Of a DNA stretch of 64,000 bases, positions 1 to 8,424 are shown piece by piece. Where the stretch lies: NCBI GenBank assembly GCA_902786205.1, contig CADABQ010000008.1:76322-140321 (forward strand), given 5' to 3'. Below the pieces are notes generated by a model. That model was not told the origin of the DNA. It made no database searches and worked only from the letters and a program-made list of their open reading frames with translations. The stretch's first letter is position 1; every line of letters begins with the position of its first letter. This DNA is from an uncultured Lachnospiraceae bacterium. GTDB taxonomy: Bacteria; Bacillota; Clostridia; Lachnospirales; Lachnospiraceae. A program made the position numbers and the translations under genes.

Positions 1-206
1 TGGTTAATTCCATCTACCTACTTGATGTAAAGAAGATAGATGAGCAGTTTATAGTATTGCTGGATAGACTGGATGAGTACACAACACAGAGAAGAGATAT
101 TGCATGGAATGAAATTTTAATGGAAATACAGAAAGCATATATGCAAAAAGATTATGTTCGTATGTCAGATGAATTGTTATATTCACTAAAGGGGAAGATT
201 GCATAA
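1..206 (+). CDS. 3' end of an unrecognised protein gene
   Basis: An open frame enters from the left edge (first full codon at base 3) and ends at TAA 204-206, giving 67 residues of a charged, helical C-terminus that ends in SLKGKIA. No domain is recognised. It lies just upstream of the sugar-modification genes on the same strand, so it may be the last gene of a preceding flagellar or glycosylation operon. That is inference only. Confidence 0.55.
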   Translation, partial: VNSIYLLDVKKIDEQFIVLLDRLDEYTTQRRDIAWNEILMEIQKAYMQKDYVRMSDELLYSLKGKIA

Positions 207-252
207 AAAAGTTTGCATGAGGAACTAAAATAATGACAAGAAGGTGAGAGGC

Positions 253-1254
253 ATGGAGTATATAAAATTTTCTGATATAGGGGAAAAACAGTGGGATGCG
301 TATTTAGAGAACATACAGGGAAGTACGTTTAACTATTTATCCAATAAGATGAAGTTTGATTTGGAATATTCTATTTATGTGCAACAGAACGAAAGTTTTT
401 TACTTATTAGTGATAAAAAAGCGATTGGAGTTGCAATCGTTTATATAGAGGAGTTAAATCATATTAAATCTGTAAGCTGGTCTGGTGGTTACCTTCCTGC
501 ACCAGTTGTGGATCAAAAGTTGTCGTATTCTTTGCAGGAAAAATATATGGCGATGTTATTAAAAAGAATTGAAGAAATTGGAAGGCAACATAAGTGTAAA
601 AAAATTTTAATGCGAATGGATCCATTGACGAATCCAGATGAACAATACAAGCTGTATAATTATAATTATATGTTAAAAGAAATATATGAGGATCGTTCGT
701 CTTTATCCCAAATATTAGATTTGAGGAAGGAAGAAAACGTGCTTTTTTCTGACATACGGAAGGGGCATAAAAGTGATATAAAAAAAGCAGACTATTCCAT
801 TACTTTTTTTGACAAGGAAAATATTACGGAGGATGTGATAAAAGAATATCGCAGAATTTATGAATGCGATGCAGGGATGGTAACTAGAAATTCACAAATG
901 TCTCATCATTATCTAAAATTTGTCCAAGATGGAAATGGTTTAGTAGGAATAGCAAAAAAAGGACACGAAAATGTTGCGGTTATTATTGTAACCCTTTATA
1001 AAGATACGGCATATTATAGCTCTTATGCAGAATTAACAGATAAACTAGAACATATTTCTGTAGGGCATGTATTACAGTGGGAAACTATTCTGGAGTTAAA
1101 AAAACGCGGGATTGCGTTTTATGAAATCGGAGAACAAGTATTTGGAAAAACACATTATAGTGATCCAGATAAAAAATTAATAAATATATCCCGTTTTAAA
1201 CGAGGATTTGGTGGATATACAGTGCCTTTTTATAGAGGAATCAAAGAGTTGTAA
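253..1254 (+). CDS. FemAB/GNAT-like acyltransferase
   Basis: A 333-aa protein resembling the FemAB or peptidoglycan-bridge branch of the GNAT fold (often annotated lipid II:glycine glycyltransferase or BioF2-like acetyltransferase). The visible family signs are overall length, the late motif YEIGEQVFGK and the C-terminal ISRFKRGFGGYTVPFYRGIK, which is typical of this family. The open frame extends to a GTG at 244, but that GTG lies within the ribosome site AAGGTGAG, so ATG 253 is preferred. It is followed at 27 bp by an oxidoreductase gene. In this sugar locus it could transfer an acyl or aminoacyl group to a glycan; the substrate is unknown. Confidence 0.7.
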   Translation: MEYIKFSDIGEKQWDAYLENIQGSTFNYLSNKMKFDLEYSIYVQQNESFLLISDKKAIGVAIVYIEELNHIKSVSWSGGYLPAPVVDQKLSYSLQEKYMAMLLKRIEEIGRQHKCKKILMRMDPLTNPDEQYKLYNYNYMLKEIYEDRSSLSQILDLRKEENVLFSDIRKGHKSDIKKADYSITFFDKENITEDVIKEYRRIYECDAGMVTRNSQMSHHYLKFVQDGNGLVGIAKKGHENVAVIIVTLYKDTAYYSSYAELTDKLEHISVGHVLQWETILELKKRGIAFYEIGEQVFGKTHYSDPDKKLINISRFKRGFGGYTVPFYRGIKEL

Positions 1255-1281
1255 TAAAAAACAAAGAGAAGAAGGGAAAGA

Positions 1282-2226
1282 ATGAAAAAATATAAAGTAG
1301 TTATTGTCGGTGCAGGTAATATAGGAGCATTGTTTGATCGGGCAGATAGTGAGGAAATATTGACCCATGCCCATGCTTTTTCTGCGGATTCTAGGTTTGC
1401 ATTAAAGGGTTTTTTCGATGAGGATTTTGAACGGGCGAAAGTGGCGGCAGAACGTTGGCAGGTAACTGCATTTCAAACGCTGGATGCGGCAATGGAAGGG
1501 ACTGACATTGTATGCTGTACAGTTCCCGACAAAGTTCATTTTGATGTGTTAAAACAGATAGCGGAATATCCAATCAAATTGGTATTTACCGAGAAGCCAT
1601 TTACCAAGACGATTGCACAGGCAGAGGAGATTGTAAAACTCTATCAGGAAAAACAAATTCCAATCCTTTTAAATTATACAAGAAGGTTTGTAACGGAATT
1701 GATACAATTAAAAGAAAAAATAGGAGAGTACGGTTCTTTTTTGCGTGGAACGGGTTATTATGGAAAAGGAATTTTACATAATGGTTCTCATATGATTGAT
1801 TTTATTCGTTATTTGTTGGGAGAAGTTTCAGTAGAAAAAAGTCAGAATCCTATTTTCGATTTTGAACAAGATGATCCTTCGGTAGAAGCGTATTTGACAG
1901 TGGCGGGAAGTCCAATCTTTTTACATCCTGTGGATTGTCAGGTTGCAACTATATTTGAATTAGAATTGTTTTTTGAAAAAGCTCGTATTCGTCTTTCGGA
2001 TGGTTGTGCCTATGTGGAACGGTTTGAAGTGCTTCCATCTCCTACTTATGAAGGGTATTTTAATTATCGAAAAGTAGAAGAGTATCCTGTAAAATATGAC
2101 AGTTCTTTTCGAAATGCAGTTTCTAATATTGCTGATTATTTGGAGAAAAAAAATGCTCTTATATGTACAGAGCAAGACGGCTTGAGGGTATTGGAGATTT
2201 GTAAGAGATTACAATTGTGTAAGTAG
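1282..2226 (+). CDS. Gfo/Idh/MocA family NAD(P)-dependent oxidoreductase
   Basis: A 314-aa protein. The N-terminal Rossmann domain begins VVIVGAGNIGALFD (residues 5-18), and the family dinucleotide-domain signature EKPFTK lies near residue 108. The C-terminal half has the alpha/beta substrate domain with NGSHMIDFIRYL, giving the histidine usually placed in the active site. Members oxidise or reduce sugars and sugar nucleotides with NAD(P). It lies between the acyltransferase and a GT-B-like gene with 15-30 bp gaps, so it is probably co-transcribed and acts on a sugar intermediate of this locus. The exact substrate cannot be told. Confidence 0.8.
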   Translation: MKKYKVVIVGAGNIGALFDRADSEEILTHAHAFSADSRFALKGFFDEDFERAKVAAERWQVTAFQTLDAAMEGTDIVCCTVPDKVHFDVLKQIAEYPIKLVFTEKPFTKTIAQAEEIVKLYQEKQIPILLNYTRRFVTELIQLKEKIGEYGSFLRGTGYYGKGILHNGSHMIDFIRYLLGEVSVEKSQNPIFDFEQDDPSVEAYLTVAGSPIFLHPVDCQVATIFELELFFEKARIRLSDGCAYVERFEVLPSPTYEGYFNYRKVEEYPVKYDSSFRNAVSNIADYLEKKNALICTEQDGLRVLEICKRLQLCK

Positions 2227-2241
2227 GAAGAAGGAAAGCAA

Positions 2242-3360
2242 ATGAAGAGGGTATTATTATTTGCCAGAGATCCTGGAGGAGCCAATGTGATTCAAGCATT
2301 GGCAACTGGGCTTTTAAAGAGTTATGAAGTATTGATTTATGCAAAGGATGTGGCATTGGAGCGTTTTCAAAAAGCAGGATTACAGGTGAAGAATATAGAG
2401 CAGGAAGTAGAAGCGATTTCTATAGAACAAATGGAAATCTTTTTAAAAGGCAAGCAAATTGATTTGGTGGTTACAGGTACCAGTGCAGATGATAGGACGG
2501 AAAAGTATTTATGGAAAGCCTCAGAGCATTTGAATATTCCATCAATTGCAATTTTAGATCAATGGATCAATTATGGAATCCGTTTTTCCAAGTATGGGGT
2601 GAATCAAATGGAAGCGTATGAGAAGAGCCGAAAGCAGGACTATTTACCTACTTGTATTTGTGTGATGGATGCTTATGCCAAAGAAAAGATGGAGGAGGAG
2701 GGTGTTCCGTCAGACAAGATTAAAGTGACAGGGCAACCCTATCTTACAGAGTTTGTACAAGCAGTTGGAAAAGTAAATGAGGCGGATAGGCAGGAATTTA
2801 GAGAAAAGTTTGGCAAAAATACAGAAAAGATTTTGCTATTTGCTTCAGAACCAATCTGCAAAACATATGGTCCTAGCAGCAGTTATTGGGGATATGATGA
2901 AGAAACTATTTTTGAGTGTTTTAAAGAGCAGTTAGAGCAGGTTACAGCCCAATTTCCCTTTGCTGTAAGTGTAGTAGTGCGTCCACATCCAAAAGAGGAT
3001 TTGGACAAATGGCAAAAAAGATTAAAAGACAGCTCTTATGTTTCCTACTTCCTTGACCGACAAACTGATTATAAGGTAGCAATGTGTTCTGTGGATGGTG
3101 TTGTGGGGATGTCATCTATGTTTTTGTTAGAGAGTACATTGTGTGGAAAACCAGTAATCAGTATTCAGAAGGGATTGAAACCAGAGAGGGAGAATCCATT
3201 TATTCTGGAAAGAATTGGTGTGCTAAAAAGTGCCAGAACTTCAGAACAGATTCGGACTGAAATAAGGGAATTGCTGCAAAATGAAAAGAAAGCTGCAGCG
3301 TGGAATATTCCAATGAATGCGACAGAGAATATACAAAAAGTGATGGAGGCGTTATTATGA
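2242..3360 (+). CDS. GT-B-fold glycosyltransferase or epimerase-like protein
   Basis: A 372-aa protein starting MKRVLLFARDPGGANVI, resembling the first strand-loop of GT-B enzymes. A second Rossmann-like half carries VVVRPHPKEDLDKW near residue 250 and GMSSMFLLESTLCGKPVISI near residue 290. That is the nucleotide-sugar or phosphate binding layout seen in CDP-glycerol transferase-like, DUF354-like and UDP-GlcNAc 2-epimerase-like proteins. The stop codon overlaps the start of the next gene (ATGA), showing translational coupling to an aminotransferase. A role in making or transferring a modified sugar is inferred; no specific family name is certain. Confidence 0.6.
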   Translation: MKRVLLFARDPGGANVIQALATGLLKSYEVLIYAKDVALERFQKAGLQVKNIEQEVEAISIEQMEIFLKGKQIDLVVTGTSADDRTEKYLWKASEHLNIPSIAILDQWINYGIRFSKYGVNQMEAYEKSRKQDYLPTCICVMDAYAKEKMEEEGVPSDKIKVTGQPYLTEFVQAVGKVNEADRQEFREKFGKNTEKILLFASEPICKTYGPSSSYWGYDEETIFECFKEQLEQVTAQFPFAVSVVVRPHPKEDLDKWQKRLKDSSYVSYFLDRQTDYKVAMCSVDGVVGMSSMFLLESTLCGKPVISIQKGLKPERENPFILERIGVLKSARTSEQIRTEIRELLQNEKKAAAWNIPMNATENIQKVMEALL

Positions 3361-4649
3361 GTAAATTGGCAATTTTAGGGGGAGAAAAAGTAAGGAAAGA
3401 GTTATTTCCTGCTTATAAAGTAATCGGAAAAGAAGAAGAGGATGCAGTCGTACAGGTGTTACGTTCTGGAATTTTATCAAAGTATTTAGGTTGTTGGGCG
3501 GATGATTTTTATGGTGGTCCACAGGTTCAGGCATTAGAGAAAGAATGGGCAGAACATTTTGGGGTAAAACATGCAATATCCGTAAATTCAGCAACTTCTG
3601 GTTTATACTGTGCAGCAGGGGCAATCGGATTAAATCCTGAGGATGAAGTAATTGTATCTCCATATACAATGGCTGCATCAGCAACAGCACCACTTATTTA
3701 CAATGCAATCCCTGTGTTTGCAGATATTGAGAAGGAGCATTTTTGTCTGGATCCTGAATCTATTGAAGAGAGAATTACAGAAAAGACAAAGGCGATTATT
3801 GTAGTCGATATTTTTGGACAACCTTATGATGCCGAACGCATCAATGCAATTGCAAAGAAACATCATTTGTATGTGATTGAAGATACTGCACAGGCACCTG
3901 GTGCAAAATATAAAGGCAAATTTGCAGGTACGCTAGGGGATATTGGCGTATTTTCATTAAACTATCACAAACATATTCACTGCGGAGAAGGTGGTATTGT
4001 TGTGACAGATAATGACGAATTGGCAGAAAGAGTACGTTTGATTCGTAATCATGCAGAGGCAGTTGTTGGTGCAAAGGGAACGAAAAACTTAAATAATATG
4101 ATTGGTTTTAATTTGCGAATGACAGAAGTAGAAGCTGCCATTGCAAGAGAGCAGTTGAAAAAACTGGATTGGTTATTAGAAGAACGACAGAAGAATGTTG
4201 CTTATCTGGAGGAAAAATTGGACAAAAACCCATTTTTACGTGTTCCAAAAGTTCGTGAAGGTTGCGAACACGCTTATTATGTACATCCAATCTTTTTCGA
4301 TAAAGAGCAGGCAGGAGTTTCCAGAGAGACGTATATAGATGCCGTAAAGGCAGAATTGATGCCAATTACATTGCGAGAAGCGGAAGGTGTAAGCATTGGT
4401 TGTGGTTATGTAAAACCATTATATTTACAGCCTCTTTTCCAAGAAAAAATAGCATACGGAGATCATGGATATCCATTTTGTAATAGTAAAGTGGATTATA
4501 GTAAAGGAATTTGTCCAAACTGTGAGCAGTTGCATTTTGAAACGTTATTTACACATGAGTTAATGCGTCCGTTCATGACGAAAGAAGACTTAGACGATGT
4601 AGTAGCTGCTTTTTATAAAGTATATGAAAATATAGATGAATTAAAGTAA
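3357..4649 (+). CDS. DegT/DnrJ/EryC1 family PLP aminotransferase
   Basis: A 430-aa sugar aminotransferase of the DegT/StrS class. It starts at ATG 3357, overlapping the previous TGA by 4 bases; the longer frame from 3300 is rejected. The PLP lysine is K205 in NYHKHIHCGEGG. The phosphate-cup region SVNSATSGLYCAAGAIG and the aspartate motif IEDTAQAPGA are present. The C-terminus has an unusual cysteine-bearing stretch (CNSKVDYSKGICPNC). It probably forms an amino group on a keto-sugar made by the neighbouring oxidoreductase. It is distinct from the second aminotransferase of the window (pseC). Confidence 0.85.
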   Translation: MSKLAILGGEKVRKELFPAYKVIGKEEEDAVVQVLRSGILSKYLGCWADDFYGGPQVQALEKEWAEHFGVKHAISVNSATSGLYCAAGAIGLNPEDEVIVSPYTMAASATAPLIYNAIPVFADIEKEHFCLDPESIEERITEKTKAIIVVDIFGQPYDAERINAIAKKHHLYVIEDTAQAPGAKYKGKFAGTLGDIGVFSLNYHKHIHCGEGGIVVTDNDELAERVRLIRNHAEAVVGAKGTKNLNNMIGFNLRMTEVEAAIAREQLKKLDWLLEERQKNVAYLEEKLDKNPFLRVPKVREGCEHAYYVHPIFFDKEQAGVSRETYIDAVKAELMPITLREAEGVSIGCGYVKPLYLQPLFQEKIAYGDHGYPFCNSKVDYSKGICPNCEQLHFETLFTHELMRPFMTKEDLDDVVAAFYKVYENIDELK

Positions 4650-4656
4650 TCATTTA

Positions 4657-4699
4657 AAACCTATTGTTTGCAATATATATGTAAACGATAGGTTTTTTT
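4657..4699 (+). terminator. Rho-independent terminator after the DegT gene
   Basis: A 13-bp stem with one G-T pair (arms 4657-4669 and 4683-4695) runs into a T-tract (4693-4699), 8 bases after the stop codon. It separates the first four genes from the pse operon. Confidence 0.85.
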
Positions 4700-4709
4700 A
4701 CATAAGTGT

Positions 4710-4736
4710 TAAAAAAATAGCAAAGACAGCCGATAC
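4710..4736 (+). promoter_or_regulatory. Sigma-D (FliA-type) promoter of the pse operon
   Basis: TAAA at 4710-4713, a 16-base spacer, then CCGATAC at 4730-4736. This fits the flagellar sigma factor consensus TAAA-N15/16-(G)CCGATAT with one mismatch. It follows the terminator and precedes pseB by about 90 bases, so the pseudaminic acid genes would be made with late flagellar genes. Confidence 0.75.
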
Positions 4737-4758
4737 AATGTAAGAGACAACTTAGGAT

Positions 4759-4791
4759 GAAACGTTACAAACTTGGAGTTTCGGACGTTTC
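4759..4791 (+). promoter_or_regulatory. Nested hairpin in the pseB leader
   Basis: GAAACGT (4759-4765) pairs with ACGTTTC (4785-4791), a symmetric 3/3 internal loop follows, then AAACT pairs with AGTTT around a 3-base loop. It lies about 17 bases after the expected start of transcription and 36 bases before pseB. No T-tract follows, so it is not a terminator. It may stabilise the mRNA or bind a regulator. Confidence 0.5.
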
Positions 4792-4827
4792 TATCGGGAA
4801 TACTAGATTCATGGAGGAAGTATAGAG

Positions 4828-5820
4828 ATGTTAAACGATAAGACGATTTTAATTACGGGAGGAACAGGTTCATTTGGTAAAAAGTGCCTGAAGATGATTT
4901 TTGAGAGATATAATCCAAAAAAAGTGATTATTTATTCAAGAGATGAATTTAAGCAATATAACATGAAAGCAGAGATGGCAGATCAGGTTGATATGAGCAG
5001 GGTACGTTTCTTTATCGGTGATGTTAGAGACAAGGAACGTTTGATGCGAGCTTTTCATGGCGTAGATTATGTAATTCATGCGGCAGCTATGAAGCAGGTG
5101 CCAACTTGTGAGTATAATCCAATGGAGGCGATTAAGACAAATATTCACGGGGCACAGAATGTAATTGATGCTGCTTTGGATAGAGGGGTAAAGAAGGTAG
5201 TAGCGTTATCTACAGATAAGGCTGTAAATCCAATTAACTTGTATGGTGGAACGAAATTGGTTTCTGATAAATTATTTATTGCAGCCAACGCCTATACTGG
5301 TTTAAATGGAACGGTATTTTCTGTTGTTCGTTACGGAAATGTTGCAGGAAGCCGTGGTTCGATTATTCCATTATTCCGTAGATTAGCAGAAGAAGGAAAT
5401 AAGGAATTGCCAATTACAGATACTAGAATGACACGTTTTTGGATTACTTTAGAGCAGGGAGTCGAGTTAGTATTTAAAGCCTTGGCAGAGGCAAAAGGTG
5501 GAGAGACATATATTTCTAAAATACCATCTTTTCATATTATAGATTTGGCAGAGGCAATTTTGCCAGGATGTGGTATAAAAGAAATTGGTATTCGTGAAGG
5601 GGAAAAGCTTCATGAAGTAATGGTTACAAAAGATGATTCCAGAAGTACATTTGAATATGATAAGCATTATATTGTATATCCAAATTTTGATTGGGTAGAT
5701 TTGAAGAAGGCTGTATTGCCAGGAGGAAAATGTGTTGCGGACGGATTTGAATATAATTCAGGAACCAATGCAGAATGGCTGAATGTAGAGCAGTTGCGAG
5801 AAGCTTTAAAATTAGTATAG
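4828..5820 (+). CDS. pseB: UDP-N-acetylglucosamine 4,6-dehydratase (inverting), PseB
   Basis: A 330-aa SDR enzyme that catalyses the first step to pseudaminic acid: dehydration and C5 inversion of UDP-GlcNAc in the cytoplasm. The Rossmann motif GGTGSFG is at 11-17, and the catalytic Tyr139/Lys143 lie in NLYGGTKL. STDKAVNP and AAAMKQVP, characteristic of PseB/FlaA1, are present. Length matches the family (about 330). The strong site GGAGG lies upstream of ATG 4828. It is the first gene behind the sigma-D type promoter and heads the operon pseB-pseI-pseH-pseF-pseG. Confidence 0.92.
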   Translation: MLNDKTILITGGTGSFGKKCLKMIFERYNPKKVIIYSRDEFKQYNMKAEMADQVDMSRVRFFIGDVRDKERLMRAFHGVDYVIHAAAMKQVPTCEYNPMEAIKTNIHGAQNVIDAALDRGVKKVVALSTDKAVNPINLYGGTKLVSDKLFIAANAYTGLNGTVFSVVRYGNVAGSRGSIIPLFRRLAEEGNKELPITDTRMTRFWITLEQGVELVFKALAEAKGGETYISKIPSFHIIDLAEAILPGCGIKEIGIREGEKLHEVMVTKDDSRSTFEYDKHYIVYPNFDWVDLKKAVLPGGKCVADGFEYNSGTNAEWLNVEQLREALKLV

Positions 5821-5937
5821 AGATGGCCGTTTGTAGTAACTAGAAGGAACGCTCTGAAGTACAGCGAAAATTAATGAAAAGGGTGTTAAAAGTTTGAAAT
5901 AGGATTGTTTTATAAGAAATGCGAGGTGAGGAAAAAA

Positions 5938-6984
5938 TTGAGTACAATTCAAATAAAAGATCGAATAATTGGGAAAGGTTATCCTGCTTATATTATTGCA
6001 GAGATGTCAGCAAATCATGCAGGTGATTTAGAATTGGCAAAGGAGATTATACGTGAAGCGAAAAAAAGCGGAGCGGATTGTGTAAAATTGCAGACTTACA
6101 CTGCTGATACTCTGACGATTGATTGTAACAATTCTTATTTTCGAATTGAAGATGGAACTTGGCAGGGAGAAAATTTGTACCAATTATACCAAAAGGCATA
6201 TACACCATGGGAATGGCAGAAGGAATTAAAGGAGGAGGCAGATAAAATTGGTATTGACATCTTTTCTACTCCATTTGATAAAAGTGCGGTAGATTTTTTG
6301 GAGCAGATTGATATGGAATTTTATAAAATAGCATCCTTTGAGGTTGTGGACATACCTTTAATTCGTTATATTGCATCCAAAGGGAAGCCGATTATCATGT
6401 CGACGGGGATGGCGTCTTTAGGAGAGATAGAAGACGCAGTCAGGGAAATTCGAGCACAGGGAAATGAACAAATTGCCTTATTAAAATGCTCCAGTGCATA
6501 TCCGGCGATTACAGAGAATATGAATTTAAAGACGTTAGTGAATATGGCAGAGACTTTTCAGGTTCCTACTGGTTTGTCGGATCATTCGATGGGGTCTCTT
6601 GGAGCTGTAGCAGCAGTAACATTGGGAGCTAATATAATAGAAAAGCATTTTTGTTTGAGCAGAAAGATTGATAACCCAGATTCTTCTTTTTCTATGGAGC
6701 CTGAGGAGTTTAAGCGGATGGTAGAAGATATTCGAATGGCAGAACAGGCAATAGGAACAGTCCGATATGGTGTATCAGAACAAGAGCAGGAAAATGTGAA
6801 GTTTCGGCGTTCGTTGTTCGTAGTGAAAGACATAAAAAAAGGGGAAAAATTGACACAAGAAAACGTGAGAAGTATACGTCCTGGATATGGAATGGCACCT
6901 AAGCATTATGATGAAGTATTGGGAAAATGTGCGAATAGAGATATAAAGAGGGGAACGCCATTGCAATATGATTTATTTTATTAG
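5938..6984 (+). CDS. pseI: Pseudaminic acid synthase, PseI (NeuB family)
   Basis: A 348-aa sialic-acid-synthase family enzyme that condenses the 6-deoxy altrose derivative with phosphoenolpyruvate. The TIM-barrel part has IIAEMSANHAGDLELAKEII near the start, KLQTYTADT, and GLSDHSMG with IIEKHFCLSR. A C-terminal antifreeze-like SAF domain (about residues 275-345) has RSLFVVKDIKKGE. TTG 5938, just behind AGGTGAGG, is preferred over the upstream TTG at 5905. The SANHAG form and the pse neighbours favour PseI over NeuB or LegI. The 117-bp gap from pseB shows no terminator. Confidence 0.9.
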   Translation: MSTIQIKDRIIGKGYPAYIIAEMSANHAGDLELAKEIIREAKKSGADCVKLQTYTADTLTIDCNNSYFRIEDGTWQGENLYQLYQKAYTPWEWQKELKEEADKIGIDIFSTPFDKSAVDFLEQIDMEFYKIASFEVVDIPLIRYIASKGKPIIMSTGMASLGEIEDAVREIRAQGNEQIALLKCSSAYPAITENMNLKTLVNMAETFQVPTGLSDHSMGSLGAVAAVTLGANIIEKHFCLSRKIDNPDSSFSMEPEEFKRMVEDIRMAEQAIGTVRYGVSEQEQENVKFRRSLFVVKDIKKGEKLTQENVRSIRPGYGMAPKHYDEVLGKCANRDIKRGTPLQYDLFY

Positions 6985-7058
6985 AAGGATGTTTTCTATT
7001 AATGTTAGTTCAAAGGCTACTATTTTGTGATGAACTTGCATGAAAGGTGAAGTAAAAT

Positions 7059-7547
7059 ATGGAAAAGATTTGGTTAAGACCGATGCAAATAGACGATATG
7101 GATTTGATTTATCAATGGGCAAATGAACCTGAGTGTAGAAAGAATTCTTTTCATATGGAAAAAATACCTTACGAAGATCATAAGAAATGGTTTCAAGCTA
7201 AGTTGATTTCTAAATATTGTGATATGTTTGTAGCTTGTAGAGAGAAAACACCAATTGGACAAATTAGATTGGAATATGAAGGAGACAAGGCACTTATTTC
7301 TTATAGTGTGACCAAGGAGGAAAGAGGAAGAGGGTATGGAGGAGTACTTCTCAAATTGGCAGAAGAAAAAGTCAGGGATAAGAAAATAAACATTCACGTA
7401 TTGGAAGGATTGGTCAAGGAACATAATATTGCTTCTCAGAGAAAATTTGAGGAAATGGGATATGACAAGCAAAAAAAAGGTAGTTGTTTTTGCTACCAAA
7501 AAAGATTGGAAGTAAAAAATGAAAATATGGTTAGAATGTTGAAATGA
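7059..7547 (+). CDS. pseH: UDP-4-amino-sugar N-acetyltransferase, PseH-like GNAT
   Basis: A 162-aa single-domain GNAT. It starts with WLRPMQIDDMDLIYQWANEP, common to PseH/RimJ-type enzymes, and carries the acetyl-CoA loop ERGRGYGG near residue 90. PseH acetylates the 4-amino group of UDP-4-amino-4,6-dideoxy-AltNAc. The assignment rests on length and on its place between pseI and pseF, since the GNAT fold alone does not fix the substrate. Confidence 0.8.
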   Translation: MEKIWLRPMQIDDMDLIYQWANEPECRKNSFHMEKIPYEDHKKWFQAKLISKYCDMFVACREKTPIGQIRLEYEGDKALISYSVTKEERGRGYGGVLLKLAEEKVRDKKINIHVLEGLVKEHNIASQRKFEEMGYDKQKKGSCFCYQKRLEVKNENMVRMLK

Positions 7548-7606
7548 AAACTAGTAGGATGAACGATGGTAGAAATATACTATTTAAAATTAGGAGGGGA
7601 ATTACC

Positions 7607-8317
7607 ATGAGTACAGTTGCAATCATCACAGCTAGAGGAGGAAGTAAGAGAATTCCGAGAAAAAATGTGAAAGATTTTTTAGGAAAACCTATTTTGGTAT
7701 ATTCAATTGAAGCTGCAATAAATTCAGGCGTATTTGATGAAGTTATGGTGTCTACAGAAGATGAGGAAATTGCAGAAATTGCGAAAAAAGCAGGTGCAAA
7801 GGTACCGTTTATGCGAAGTGCAGAGACTTCAGGTGATTTTTGCAGTACCTATGATGTATTAAAAGAGGTATTAGATGATTATCAAAAACAGGGAAAAAAG
7901 TTCGATATGGCATGTTGTATTTATCCGACAGCTCCTTTTGTTACAGGAGAAAGATTGAAAGAGGCAATGGATTTATTGCAGCAGAAGGGAGCAGATACAG
8001 TATACCCGGTAGTTCGTTTTAGTTTTCCACCGCAAAGGGCTGTAATAAAAGATGAAAATGGATATATGCAGTTTCGTTGGCCAGAATATGCATTGACACG
8101 ATCTCAGGATTTACAACCTTTCTATCATGATGCAGGGCAATTTTATGGATTTTTAGTATCAAGTTTTTATGAGCAGGGAAAATTGATTATGGACAAGACA
8201 GTTCCAATCGAATTGGATGAAATGGAAGTTCAAGATATTGATAATTTGGAAGATTGGAAAATTGCAGAGGTAAAATATGCAGTTTGTCATGGAATAGATT
8301 TACATAAGAATAGTTAA
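7607..8317 (+). CDS. pseF: CMP-pseudaminic acid synthetase, PseF
   Basis: A 236-aa cytidylyltransferase (CMP-NeuA family) that activates pseudaminic acid with CTP. The N-terminal motif IITARGGSKRIPRKN (residues 6-20) is the nucleotide-binding signature. YPTAPFV and the region around FYHDAGQFYG are typical of PseF. ATG 7607 is chosen because AGGAGGGG lies just before it; the open frame runs upstream to 7544 and overlaps pseH. It is co-directional with pseH and pseG. Confidence 0.92.
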   Translation: MSTVAIITARGGSKRIPRKNVKDFLGKPILVYSIEAAINSGVFDEVMVSTEDEEIAEIAKKAGAKVPFMRSAETSGDFCSTYDVLKEVLDDYQKQGKKFDMACCIYPTAPFVTGERLKEAMDLLQQKGADTVYPVVRFSFPPQRAVIKDENGYMQFRWPEYALTRSQDLQPFYHDAGQFYGFLVSSFYEQGKLIMDKTVPIELDEMEVQDIDNLEDWKIAEVKYAVCHGIDLHKNS

Positions 8318-8424
8318 GTAAAGAGGCTGTGGCAAGAGAGTGTCATGGTCTTTCATTTTTTTAACTTGGACAACAAATTTTAATCTGCAAAGTCGATGGG
8401 ATGTATATAGGAAAGGAGAATAAT

